Shown: piece by piece, positions 1-8,458 of the stretch
How positions within the stretch are numbered: position 1 is the first letter of the stretch
Layout of the letters: every line of letters starts with the position of its first letter
Assembly (NCBI GenBank): GCA_049965815.1
Contig: JBMFVV010000006.1
Span: 5,228-69,227, forward strand
Direction: 5' to 3'
Source of the DNA: GCA-001856825 sp049965815
Lineage (GTDB): Archaea > Thermoplasmatota > Thermoplasmata > Thermoplasmatales > GCA-001856825
Length of the DNA: 64,000 bases
Made by a program: the position numbers and the translations under genes
The notes under the pieces: generated by a model
Told to the model about the DNA's origin: nothing
Database searches by the model: none
What the model saw: only the letters and a program-made list of their open reading frames with translations

Positions 1-458
1 CAGTTAATAATGTGCGGGGGAAGATCGTTATGATAAACGGGATAGCAGATAACATGTTCCAGCAGGATACTATTGCGGTCAGATGAATACGACATTATAC
101 TGTGCCCTAACTTCAATGGCAATTATATCTCGAACGCCCTTGCAGCCCAGATCGGTGGTATGGAGAGGCACCATCTGGAAGCATGAGAGATAACTATGCA
201 GTTTTCGAGGCTGTTCACGTTTCTGCCCCAAAGTACGCAAATCTGGATGTGGCCGACCCGTCATCCCTTCTCCTGTCAACAGTTATGCTCCTCAGGTACA
301 TCAAATGGAACGATCCAGCAGATTTAATTGAAAAAGCGTTCGTAAACACACGCAGGGATAAACAGGTACCATAGGACCTTGCAAGGTACCTTGGCCTGAA
401 GTCCCTAAAGACATCAGAGCTCGCAGAAAGCATAGTGCAACATATAGGTTCAAAGTGA
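1..458 (+). pseudogene. Decayed isocitrate dehydrogenase C-terminus (runs off the window start)
   Basis: Three reading frames joined in order give the C-terminal third of an NADP-type isocitrate dehydrogenase. They carry GKIVMINGIADNMFQQ (about 18-65), then a DEYDII..CPNFNGNYISNALAAQIGG stretch (about 82-170), then DNYAVFEAVH.SAPKYA and DVADPSSLLLSTVMLL (about 186-372). An in-frame TAG at 372-374 separates the final DLARYLGLKSLKTSELAE tail, which ends with TGA at 456-458. At least two frameshifts and one nonsense codon mean no functional product. The family normally reads HGSAPKYAG at the position that reads HVSAPKYAN here. Upstream sequence is outside the window. Confidence 0.8.
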
Positions 459-485
459 AGATTGTAGCTTCGTGCTACAATTAAC

Positions 486-509
486 TATTTATATACACTA
501 TATATAAAC
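486..509 (+). promoter_or_regulatory. Tandem TATA-like elements upstream of tbp
   Basis: Two TATA-like blocks, TATTTATATA (486-495) and TATATATAAA (499-508), precede the tbp ATG at 520. The first is spaced about 26 nt from the ATG, as expected for a leaderless transcript. The second would lie across the start site. Confidence 0.5.
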
Positions 510-519
510 TGCGAACGTT

Positions 520-1077
520 ATGGCTGAAGAAGAGAACATAGCAATTGAAAACATAGTTGCATCAACATCACTTGCTGATAAGCTAGACCTGAGCAAGATA
601 GCACTTGCCCTTGAAGGATCGGAGTACGAACCTGAGCAATTCCCTGGATTGATATACAGATTGTCGGAGCCAAAGACCGCAGTACTGATATTCAGGTCTG
701 GAAAGGTGAACTGCACTGGAGCGAAGACGATTGATTCAGTCAACAAAACCATAAGTACAATAGTGGAAAAGCTTAAAAAGACAGGAATAGCAGTGAACAG
801 CAACCCAGATATAGTTGTACAGAACATAGTTGCTGTATATGACCTGAAAATGCAGCTCAATCTCACTAACATAGCCATGTCTCTAGGACTGGAGAATGTC
901 GAATACGAACCAGAACAGTTCCCGGGGTTAGTTTATAGGATAGAGGAACCGAAAGTTGTCCTCTTGCTTTTCGGCTCTGGCAAGGTAGTATGTACTGGGG
1001 CTAAGGAAAAGGGAGAAATTTCACAGGCAGTTAAGATTCTCAAGAAGGATCTGGAGAAGATAACAGCAGTTAAATGA
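520..1077 (+). CDS. tbp: TATA-box binding protein
   Basis: General transcription factor that binds TATA elements and recruits TFB and RNA polymerase. The 185-aa product has the two-fold TBP saddle: two imperfect repeats of about 90 residues, each with the signature EYEPEQFPGL(I/V)YR followed by a SGKV(N/V)CTGAK block. Length matches archaeal TBP (about 180-190 aa). The start ATG lies downstream of a tandem AT-rich promoter that could bind TBP itself. The stop overlaps the ATG of the next gene (ATGA), so the two are probably cotranscribed. Confidence 0.97.
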   Translation: MAEEENIAIENIVASTSLADKLDLSKIALALEGSEYEPEQFPGLIYRLSEPKTAVLIFRSGKVNCTGAKTIDSVNKTISTIVEKLKKTGIAVNSNPDIVVQNIVAVYDLKMQLNLTNIAMSLGLENVEYEPEQFPGLVYRIEEPKVVLLLFGSGKVVCTGAKEKGEISQAVKILKKDLEKITAVK

Positions 1078-1325
1078 CCGTCAAGGACAGGACGGGCAGA
1101 AAGAGATACGTTCACTTCAGCGATCCAGCCAATGACAATATTCACAAATTGGTGAAGCTTCTAGACGGTTCAAGAATAGTACGCTACCATGGAATGGTAG
1201 CAATGAGAGTCAAACATACGCAATTACCCTATCTCAGAAAGGTGGCAGACGAAAATGGTATTGGGATTGACCGGGTTTCCGGAACATTGAAGTCGCTGAG
1301 GAAAAAATTGTCAGAGGTCAAGTGA
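1074..1325 (+). CDS. rnp2: Short RNase P protein component 2 (Pop5-like)
   Basis: 83-aa basic protein. Its N-terminus (RKRYVHF) and C-terminus (RVSGTLKSLRKK) match the two best-conserved ends of archaeal Pop5, typically KRYIAF at the start and LGVSGTIKRLKRK at the end. A central SRIVRYHG segment corresponds to the GIIRC/V strand. Pop5 is usually 110-130 aa, so the middle helical part is contracted here. In the holoenzyme it pairs with Rpp30 in 5' maturation of tRNA. It overlaps tbp by ATGA and converges with rfcL, sharing 15 nt. The assignment rests on motif ends and size and has not been tested by a profile search. Confidence 0.6.
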   Translation: MTVKDRTGRKRYVHFSDPANDNIHKLVKLLDGSRIVRYHGMVAMRVKHTQLPYLRKVADENGIGIDRVSGTLKSLRKKLSEVK

Positions 1326-2531
1326 AAGTACTTCGTCCATGTCAAGATCTGTTCTTTCCTCAATCTTCCTTCTAAGTTCCTCGTCCCTCTGAAGGAGGTA
1401 ATAGAAGTATGGGAGAGAATCTCTGTTTACAAACGCTTCTGACTTATGGATGTATCTTGCCATCACAGTCGAGAAATCCTTTCTGATTCCCCTATACTTT
1501 TTGAGAGCCCCCATATTCTTTATGAGGGATGGGAAAGAGAATTTTTCAAATCTTTCGCTCCTCAGATGAAGTCTTGAAACGTAAGACATCATATCGTTTG
1601 CGTATGACCAGAGAGAGTAATCCATCTTCTTTCCAACCCTTCCAAGGAATAGGTCCGCCCTCCCAATGTTCCTTAGGGCAAGGACAAAGTCATCCACGTT
1701 GGACTGGAGAGGATAGACGTTCTCAATAAGATAAAGGATGAAGTCGTTCGGGTCCAACCCAATGTTCATCATTTCAGCTTTTATGGTGCGTACATCGTCT
1801 TTGTGTCCATGGAGAATGTCGCTTATGACAGTATAGGTGCTCAACGTCAGGTCCCTTTCTTCAGTTCCATAGAATTCTCCAATTCCTTGTATGTCGTTGA
1901 CTGCTGCTCTCATATCTCCGTTTGCGTTTTCTGCAATTTCATTTATTTTTTCAGGAGAGGTATAAATCCCCTCCTTTTGAAGAATTTCCTTAAGGACATT
2001 TGCGATCTGAGATTTCATGTATCTCCTGAATTCTACCTGCTCGCATTTATCAGCAATAGCCTTCCCGGTAGCGGATGATTTAAGGGCATAGAGGTCATTC
2101 GCAATCAATATTACAGGATTGAGTGTTTTTTCAAGCAGGCTCGATATTGCAGCCTTGCCACCTGCATCAGCTCCCTCGATATTCCTTTCGTAGAGTGAGT
2201 CGACCTCATCCATGACAATCAATTTTTTCCTGTTCTTCACATCTGAAATTGAGGAATAGAGAGACCCCTTGATGGCATTCTGTTCAATTAAGTCCTTCGA
2301 CCTTATGTCAGATGCATTGAATTCAACATATTCCCAGTTCATTTCCTTGGCTAATGCGATAGCTGAAGACGTCTTACCAGTGCCCGGGGCCCCGTATATT
2401 ATCAATCCTTTCTTAGATGGTGTACCATTTTCCCACCTCTTGGCCCAAGAAATCATCACGTCTACTGCCTTGTCTCTTCTGAGCTGGCTAAGCAGGGCAG
2501 GTCTATATTTCTCAGTCCAGGGGAGTTCCAT
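1311..2531 (-). CDS. rfcL: Replication factor C large subunit
   Basis: Clamp-loader ATPase that opens the PCNA ring with the RFC small subunit. It begins with the RFC signature WTEKYRP, then Walker A GAPGTGKT (about residues 47-54), Walker B VMDEVDS, and an AAA+ lid region. At 406 aa it is shorter than many euryarchaeal large subunits. The C-terminus ends in MDEVLSLDL, and I see no obvious PIP box (QxxLxxFF) there. The gene lies convergent to the Pop5-like gene, overlapping its 3' end by 15 nt. Confidence 0.93.
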   Translation of the reverse strand: MELPWTEKYRPALLSQLRRDKAVDVMISWAKRWENGTPSKKGLIIYGAPGTGKTSSAIALAKEMNWEYVEFNASDIRSKDLIEQNAIKGSLYSSISDVKNRKKLIVMDEVDSLYERNIEGADAGGKAAISSLLEKTLNPVILIANDLYALKSSATGKAIADKCEQVEFRRYMKSQIANVLKEILQKEGIYTSPEKINEIAENANGDMRAAVNDIQGIGEFYGTEERDLTLSTYTVISDILHGHKDDVRTIKAEMMNIGLDPNDFILYLIENVYPLQSNVDDFVLALRNIGRADLFLGRVGKKMDYSLWSYANDMMSYVSRLHLRSERFEKFSFPSLIKNMGALKKYRGIRKDFSTVMARYIHKSEAFVNRDSLPYFYYLLQRDEELRRKIEERTDLDMDEVLSLDL

Positions 2532-2611
2532 ACTTATGGATAGTTACCAAGTTAAAATCTTTGTCTTAGGTTGAGACGAAGATTAAATTAATGGATTGTG
2601 GATTTGGATGC

Positions 2612-3643
2612 ATGAAGATAAACGTAGACGGCAAGAAAAGAGATGTCAAGGCGGTATGGTATGAGGAGCCAGTTATAAAGATGATTGACCAGAGGATACT
2701 GCCTGAAACGTTCAGGATAGTTGATATAAGTAACACTAAGGAACTTCATGACGCCATTAAGAATATGACTGTCAGAGGAGCACCATCAATAGGTGCATCT
2801 GCTGCATATGGTGTTGCACAGGCAAAAGCTCTGGGCACGGATGTAGAGGAAGCAGGTAAGATCATAAAGTCTTCGAGACCAACGGCAAATGATCTATTCT
2901 ATGCAGTGGATTTTGTTCTTCAGCACAAGAATGAAGCCAAGAAATATGCAGAAATGTATGTAGATTCCATAGTTGAGAGGTCACGGCTGATAGGTGTCAA
3001 TGGAAATGAACTGATTGGGAAAAATAAGAGAATACTGACGCACTGCAATGCGGGGGCACTTGCGTCTGTTGATTACGGAACTGCCCTGTCGCCCATAAGA
3101 ATTGCAAACGAGGCAGGAAAGAAACCTTTTGTCTGGGTGGATGAGACGAGACCCAGGCTCCAGGGGGCACGGCTGACAGCCTGGGAACTGGTACAGGAGG
3201 GAATAGAACACAAGGTCATAGCAGACAATGCAGCCGGATTCCTAATGCAGAGAGAACAGGTAGACCTTGTAATAGTCGGAGCAGACAGGATCACAGCTAA
3301 TGGGGATTTTGCAAACAAGATAGGCACGTATGAGAAGGCTGTTCTCGCGAAGGAAAATGGCGTCAGTTTTTACGTCGCAGCCCCTTTGAGCACTTTTGAC
3401 TTCAGCATAGAAGAAGGAAAGGAGATACCGATTGAGGTGAGGTCGGAAGAGGAAGTGAAGGAGATTAAAGGGGTGAAGATATCGCCCAGAGAGTCAAGTG
3501 CATATAACCCTGCGTTCGACGTAACCCCGAACAGGTATGTTACGGGTTACATAACGGAATACGGTGTTTTCAAGAGTTCAGAACTTCACCTGCTTAAAGA
3601 AAAGGGGAAAGACTCTATCATAGAAAAGATCGATGCAATTTAG
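2612..3643 (+). CDS. mtnA: Methylthioribose-1-phosphate isomerase family (MtnA / aIF2B-like)
   Basis: Member of the eIF2B-alpha-like sugar-phosphate isomerase family. It probably isomerises 5-methylthioribose-1-phosphate, or the related ribose-1,5-bisphosphate, for methylthioadenosine salvage. Motifs seen are VRGAPSIGASAAYG, the catalytic-cysteine region LTHCNAGALAS and the catalytic-aspartate region GADRITANGDFANKIGT. The ATG at 2612 puts the start at MKINVDGKKRDVKAV, as in family members. An ATG at 2591 would add 7 residues and also fits the promoter (TTAAAAT at 2552-2558). The stand-alone isomerase is well supported, but the exact substrate is inferred. Confidence 0.85.
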   Translation: MKINVDGKKRDVKAVWYEEPVIKMIDQRILPETFRIVDISNTKELHDAIKNMTVRGAPSIGASAAYGVAQAKALGTDVEEAGKIIKSSRPTANDLFYAVDFVLQHKNEAKKYAEMYVDSIVERSRLIGVNGNELIGKNKRILTHCNAGALASVDYGTALSPIRIANEAGKKPFVWVDETRPRLQGARLTAWELVQEGIEHKVIADNAAGFLMQREQVDLVIVGADRITANGDFANKIGTYEKAVLAKENGVSFYVAAPLSTFDFSIEEGKEIPIEVRSEEEVKEIKGVKISPRESSAYNPAFDVTPNRYVTGYITEYGVFKSSELHLLKEKGKDSIIEKIDAI

Positions 3644-3683
3644 AAAGTAATATTATAGATGTTAGAATATTCATCGACTTCAA

Positions 3684-5633
3684 GTGACGCAAAGAAACAT
3701 CCTCTGGCAATCAAAGGAATTATGTGAAGGGTCAAATATAAGGAAGTACACAGACTGGGTAAACAGTACTTACGATAAGGGGTTCAGCAGTTATGAGGAC
3801 ATCAGAAGGTGGTCGATAGAGAATATTTCAGATTTCTGGGAATCTATACTACGCTACTTCAAGGTTAGGAGCGAAGGTGGCTATTCCCGGGTTATAAACT
3901 CTGAACGGATGCCAGGTAATAAATGGTTCAGCGGGCTAAAGTTGAATTACGCGGAGAACAATCTGCTGCTTGGAGAACAGGAAGAAATAGCACTGTTCTT
4001 CAATGAGACTGCGGAAGGAGTGCGTATTTCCAGGGATAATTTTCAGGGGAAGGCTGGAGGCATCCAGAGATTTTTGCTAGATTCCGGAGTTGAGGAGGGT
4101 GACAGGGTTGCTTCATTCCTGCCAAACATACCGGAGGCAATGGAAGCTCTCTACGCAACAGCGGCGACCGGTGCCATCTGGTCGAGTTCTTCTCCAGATT
4201 TTGGGTCAGAAGCGATTCTCGAAAGATTCAAACAGATAAATCCAAAAGTATTGTTTGCACCGAGTTATTATACATACAACGGAAAAAAGTATGGTAAGAC
4301 AGAAATTATAAAACAAGTAGCAAACAAGATACCAAGCATCAAGGAGGTTGTTGTTTTCGGAGATTCTTCTGGAGAAATTCAGGGCGCTGTTCCAATGGAA
4401 TCTATGTTAGGTGAAAGGAGGAGTCTATCCTTTAAAAGGGTACCATTCGATCACCCGTTGTGGATCTTGTATTCTTCTGGAACCACAGGTCCACCTAAGG
4501 CCATAGTTCACAGTCATGGCGGAATTCTGCTGGAGCATCTTAAATTGTTAAATCTTCACTACAATTTGAAGAAGGGTGACAGGTTCTTCTGGTATACCAC
4601 GACAGGGTGGATGATGTGGAATGTTCTGGTCAGTTCCATATCAGCTAGCGCTACCGCAGTCCTGTATGATGGGAGCCCCTCCTATCCAGACAACTACCAT
4701 CTTTGGGACATTGCTGATAGGAATAGTATCAACTTCTTCGGGACCAGTGCAGCTTACATATCAAATTTGATGAAGGAGGGCGTTAGACTAATAGACAGGT
4801 ATCCCCTCAAGGGTCTTTATGCCATAGGCTCAACGGGCTCTCCTCTCTCGAACGAAGCCTTTAGGTATGTTTACGAAAGTATCAAGAAAAATGTCTGGCT
4901 TGCCTCGATAAGTGGTGGTACAGACCTCTGCACTTCTTTCCTCGGCGGCTGTGTATGTCTTCCTGTTGTGGAGGGAGAACTGCAATGCAGGAACCTGGGT
5001 GCAGACATATATTCTCTGGATGAGGATGGGAAGTCTGTCATAGATCAGGTTGGCGAACTCGTTATACAGAAACCCATGCCTTCAATGCCTATCTATCTGT
5101 GGAACGATGACGGGGAGAAACTCAAGGAAACATATTTCTCTAAATTTCCCGGAAAATGGAGGCACGGTGATTGGGTTCTTATCACACCGGCCGGGTCAGC
5201 AATCATATACGGACGTTCTGATTCTACCCTAAAGAGAAGGGGCATCAGAATCGGTACTGCAGAGATCTACGGTATATTGGATGGGATCGATGAGGTCAAG
5301 GACAGTATCATAGTGGGTCTGGAGCTGGAGGGAGGGGAGTACTATATGCCACTATTTGTGGTCACAGATAAAAATGAAGACTTTGAAAATATCAAGAAGA
5401 AAATAATAGAGAAACTGAGGGTAGAATTATCGCCAAGGCACGTCCCTGATGAGATAATCAGGGTGTCACAGATACCCAGGACAATCAATGGTAAGAAGAT
5501 GGAGGTCCCACTGAAGAAGCTGCTGATGGGGATTCAGCCTGATAAGGCAATGAACGTAGGGTCCATGGCAAATCCTGAATCCCTAAATGAATATCTGGAG
5601 ATAGCAACGAAGATTAGAAAGAGTCAGAGATAA
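3684..5633 (+). CDS. Acetoacetyl-CoA synthetase-like acyl-CoA ligase
   Basis: 649-aa AMP-forming acyl-CoA synthetase. The N-terminal region (DFWESILRYF, MPGNKWFSGLKLNYAEN) and total length are typical of the acetoacetate-CoA ligase subgroup. The adenylate signature YSSGTTGPPK (about residue 267) is followed by the core motif TTTGWMMWN, and a C-terminal region has RRGIRIGTAEIYG and the acyl-CoA-synthetase lysine in TINGKKMEVP. It activates a short carboxylic acid, probably acetoacetate, with ATP and CoA. The start is GTG at 3684. A TATA-like taatattatag at about 3647-3657 suggests a leaderless message. Substrate specificity is inferred from subgroup resemblance. Confidence 0.85.
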   Translation: MTQRNILWQSKELCEGSNIRKYTDWVNSTYDKGFSSYEDIRRWSIENISDFWESILRYFKVRSEGGYSRVINSERMPGNKWFSGLKLNYAENNLLLGEQEEIALFFNETAEGVRISRDNFQGKAGGIQRFLLDSGVEEGDRVASFLPNIPEAMEALYATAATGAIWSSSSPDFGSEAILERFKQINPKVLFAPSYYTYNGKKYGKTEIIKQVANKIPSIKEVVVFGDSSGEIQGAVPMESMLGERRSLSFKRVPFDHPLWILYSSGTTGPPKAIVHSHGGILLEHLKLLNLHYNLKKGDRFFWYTTTGWMMWNVLVSSISASATAVLYDGSPSYPDNYHLWDIADRNSINFFGTSAAYISNLMKEGVRLIDRYPLKGLYAIGSTGSPLSNEAFRYVYESIKKNVWLASISGGTDLCTSFLGGCVCLPVVEGELQCRNLGADIYSLDEDGKSVIDQVGELVIQKPMPSMPIYLWNDDGEKLKETYFSKFPGKWRHGDWVLITPAGSAIIYGRSDSTLKRRGIRIGTAEIYGILDGIDEVKDSIIVGLELEGGEYYMPLFVVTDKNEDFENIKKKIIEKLRVELSPRHVPDEIIRVSQIPRTINGKKMEVPLKKLLMGIQPDKAMNVGSMANPESLNEYLEIATKIRKSQR

Positions 5634-5689
5634 CGGCTCGCAAACGCCAAAATTCTAATCGAATCGTCTCCAGAGATGGATTAAATTTC

Positions 5690-6856
5690 TTAAGAATGTA
5701 TCTTATCCCACATAATTCTTGCCAGTTTTCCTTCATATAGGAATTCTGAATAGAGATCTTCACTTTTATTTCTGTTCTCCCTGTGCTTTTCCAGTAATTG
5801 ATTTACCTTCTGTGCAAGAATCTTCTTAACCTCTCCCGTCAGTAGCCTGCCTTTCGAGTATTCGTCTCCAATTCTCTTGATCTCATCGTCATCCTCTTCG
5901 AAAATGTAATACAGCCACTGGTAGGGTACATCCACCTTAAGATCTGCGCCGAGTTTTCGTTGCAATTCTGTGGTCGCCTGACCGCCTGAAAACGCGTATT
6001 TCATTATCTTCTTCTCTACCGTCTTTGGAGAATCTGAGAGGTATACTGCTGATTCTGGTATCGAAGAGCTCATCTTGCCGTCAGAGCTGGCAAGGGGCGG
6101 CAGAAATTTGCTGTGTATTTCGGCAGCCTTGTAATAATCCAGCGACTCTGCGAGATCCCTCTGAAGTCTCCAATATGGATCTTGATCTATTGCAGCCGGA
6201 ATTAGGCATCTCTTCTTTTCAAACATGGTTGGAACTATCTGTATCGCAGGATAGAAGAGGATACCAATGTTTGATGAGACATCCAGTCCAAAAGTTGCCT
6301 TCACCTGGGAGAAATTCAATTTCTTTGCAACTGATGTTACAAGAGGATACATATTTCTGATGTATTCTGTGTCCTTGAATATGAAAGTCTTATCGGGGTT
6401 GAAACCTACAGCTATTATATCCAAAATATTCTGGTGGGCCCATTCAGAAGTTTGCTTTAAGGTATAATCCTGATTACGCATGAACTTTTCATCATCTGTT
6501 ATCTCGATGTAGACGTTCACATCGAATATATCCTGCAGCCATTTCGTGAACAGGAAAGGGATGAGATGGCCTATATGCATGCCAAGGGAAGGCGCTCTTC
6601 CAGTATACAGATAGAAGCCTTTCCCCTCCCTATAATCTTTGAGGATTAAATCTAGGTCTCTGTGGGAGAAGAAGATATTTCTTCGCAGCATGACGTGCAT
6701 GCTTCCCTTGGAAATCCTGGAAATTTCTCTTAATATTTCTTCAGATATCTTCTGGGTGCCGAACTGCCTGATCAGTTTATCGTAGTCTATCCTTCCACTT
6801 ACTTCCCAAGGAGTGACCTTGAAGTCGTCTTCTTGCACTCTAAGTAATGCAGACAC
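5690..6856 (-). CDS. trpS: Tryptophanyl-tRNA synthetase
   Basis: Class I aminoacyl-tRNA synthetase charging tRNA-Trp. It shows the archaeal/eukaryal type features: TGRAPSLGMHIGHLIPF (HIGH motif, about residues 82-98), KWLQDIFDVNVYIEITDDEK, AIDQDPYWRLQRD, and the KMSSS loop in SSDGKMSSSIPESA. The 388-aa length fits the family. The gene converges on the acyl-CoA ligase and is divergent from the PEBP gene. Confidence 0.95.
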   Translation of the reverse strand: MSALLRVQEDDFKVTPWEVSGRIDYDKLIRQFGTQKISEEILREISRISKGSMHVMLRRNIFFSHRDLDLILKDYREGKGFYLYTGRAPSLGMHIGHLIPFLFTKWLQDIFDVNVYIEITDDEKFMRNQDYTLKQTSEWAHQNILDIIAVGFNPDKTFIFKDTEYIRNMYPLVTSVAKKLNFSQVKATFGLDVSSNIGILFYPAIQIVPTMFEKKRCLIPAAIDQDPYWRLQRDLAESLDYYKAAEIHSKFLPPLASSDGKMSSSIPESAVYLSDSPKTVEKKIMKYAFSGGQATTELQRKLGADLKVDVPYQWLYYIFEEDDDEIKRIGDEYSKGRLLTGEVKKILAQKVNQLLEKHRENRNKSEDLYSEFLYEGKLARIMWDKIHS

Positions 6857-6950
6857 CTAATAAAATCATTATTGAAAGGGGAAAGCGATCGAATTCTCTT
6901 TCGAGAGGGAAATGAACAAAATACTTCTAATGAGATTTCCATGCTCATGT

Positions 6951-7415
6951 ATGTCACTCAGTTTAGAAATAAAAGGAATGAAACGTGGAGACCTAATACC
7001 ATCCGAATTCACCTGTGAAGGTATCAACCATTCACCAGAGATAGGCATAAATGGGGTTCCTTCAGGAACCAGATCTTTTGCATTGATAGTCGAAGATCCA
7101 GATGCACCAGCCGGCATTTTTGTTCACTGGGTGATTTACAATATAGAACCAACAGTTTCAAAGATGAGAGAAGGAATTGAAAAGACACCCAAAACAGGGG
7201 AAGGGTTTCTTCAAGGGAAAAATGACTTTGGTCGAGTGGGTTACGACGGACCCTGTCCACCAAAGGGTCACGGGTACCACAGATACTTTTTCAGACTTTA
7301 TGCTATCAGTTCCCTCTTGTCCATCAAGGAGAACGCCACCAGGGAGAGCCTCCTGAAAGCAATGGAGGGGAAAGTGATAGACCAGGCTGAATTTGTTGGG
7401 AGGTACAAACGCTAG
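6951..7415 (+). CDS. PEBP / YbhB-YbcL family phosphatidylethanolamine-binding-like protein
   Basis: 155-aa protein of the YbhB/YbcL (Raf-kinase-inhibitor-like) family. It has the ligand-pocket motifs VEDPDAPAGIFVHWVIYNI and YDGPCPPKGHGYHRYFFRLYA. Its cellular role in archaea is not established. An upstream in-frame ATG at 6912 exists, but the family N-terminus (SLEIKGMKRGDLIP) and an AAAATACTT element about 28 nt upstream favour the ATG at 6951. It converges with the VIT1-like gene, leaving a single base between the stops. Confidence 0.88.
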   Translation: MSLSLEIKGMKRGDLIPSEFTCEGINHSPEIGINGVPSGTRSFALIVEDPDAPAGIFVHWVIYNIEPTVSKMREGIEKTPKTGEGFLQGKNDFGRVGYDGPCPPKGHGYHRYFFRLYAISSLLSIKENATRESLLKAMEGKVIDQAEFVGRYKR

Positions 7416-7416
7416 A

Positions 7417-8376
7417 TCAGCCTATATACCCTATGAAATGGTGTGCTATCATTCCAATTGCAAATGTTGCGAGGAAACCCAGTGTCACGAGACCAAGGGA
7501 TCGGAGAAGGTCCCTTCTTAACCGTCCGTTGGATTGTATTGATATCACTGAGGTAACTATCATATCCACCACTATGACAAGTCCAAAGGCTGTTGCGAGT
7601 GCAACGTATTTCTGCAGAAACAGAAATGGAATGATGGGTACGATTGCGCCAAAGAAATAGTAAAGGGCAGTGTTTCCTGCAGCCTTTCTAGGAGAATGTG
7701 CCCCTCCAGAAGACAACTGATCCTTAGCGTGTTCAGACAGATACGCACCTATTGTCATTGAAATGAGTCCAGATGCACCGAATACTATGCCACCGACAGC
7801 TACATACATGTTGTTAATGAAAACACCTGTAAGTCCTGCTACACTTGCAAGAACTTCTATCAGCCCATCTGACATTCCATATATTGCATCCCTAACCGTA
7901 TCTGCATTTACCTTTAGCTCGTTCATCATCTTGACGAAGACGTCTTCGTGATCCCTTTCATCAGCCAGGATCTTGCTCAGTTGGTCCCTTTCCCACTGTT
8001 CTCTTGATTCTTTCTCTAGATAGTCAGAGTATTCCTTAATGGCGTCTATCTCGCCTCTTTCAAGATAACGGACCAGAAAGGATATGCCAAATATTCTTTG
8101 AAGGAATCCAAGATAATGATAATAGCTTGCGTTCCTCCTTTTGAATGGTGGTAAGGGCATCCCCTTCTTCTTTAACAACTCAGCCCAGAACTCAGCGTGA
8201 GTCGACTCTATAGCAGATAACTCCATCAATTTTTTTGCTATGGTCTGATTTCTTCGGCTCTTTCTTACCGAAGACATAATCCTTGTTGAAATATCTCTGT
8301 AGAGACTCGCATCATTCAGTTCATTCAGATAGAAGGATTCAGGGCTGCTTACCACGGAAATACATTCAAAAATCAT
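7417..8376 (-). CDS. Ferritin-like domain + VIT1/CCC1 family iron/manganese transporter
   Basis: 319-aa two-part protein. Residues about 15-150 form a helical rubrerythrin/ferritin-like domain with AIESTHAEFWAELL and DERDHEDVFVKMM as likely di-metal ExxH segments. Residues about 160-319 are a membrane domain with AIYGMSDGLIEVLASVAGLTG and GASGLISMTIGAYLSEH, which match the VIT1/CCC1 family. This architecture resembles membrane-bound ferritins that sense or oxidise iron and export it. Substrate choice between Fe and Mn cannot be read from sequence. Confidence 0.88.
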   Translation of the reverse strand: MIFECISVVSSPESFYLNELNDASLYRDISTRIMSSVRKSRRNQTIAKKLMELSAIESTHAEFWAELLKKKGMPLPPFKRRNASYYHYLGFLQRIFGISFLVRYLERGEIDAIKEYSDYLEKESREQWERDQLSKILADERDHEDVFVKMMNELKVNADTVRDAIYGMSDGLIEVLASVAGLTGVFINNMYVAVGGIVFGASGLISMTIGAYLSEHAKDQLSSGGAHSPRKAAGNTALYYFFGAIVPIIPFLFLQKYVALATAFGLVIVVDMIVTSVISIQSNGRLRRDLLRSLGLVTLGFLATFAIGMIAHHFIGYIG

Positions 8377-8458
8377 TAATAATGTTTCTGGAGCGAATGA
8401 CTAATTGAGGGGAACGAGAAAAAATAAATCTTCTTATCCAATACGGAACAGTGATAAT

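Noticed and set aside
79..433. Minus-strand ORFs over the isocitrate dehydrogenase remnant
   Set aside because: Opposite-strand shadows; the plus-strand pieces match the dehydrogenase in order.
1529..2078. Plus-strand ORFs of 66-91 codons opposite rfcL
   Set aside because: Shadow frames of a strongly supported clamp-loader gene.
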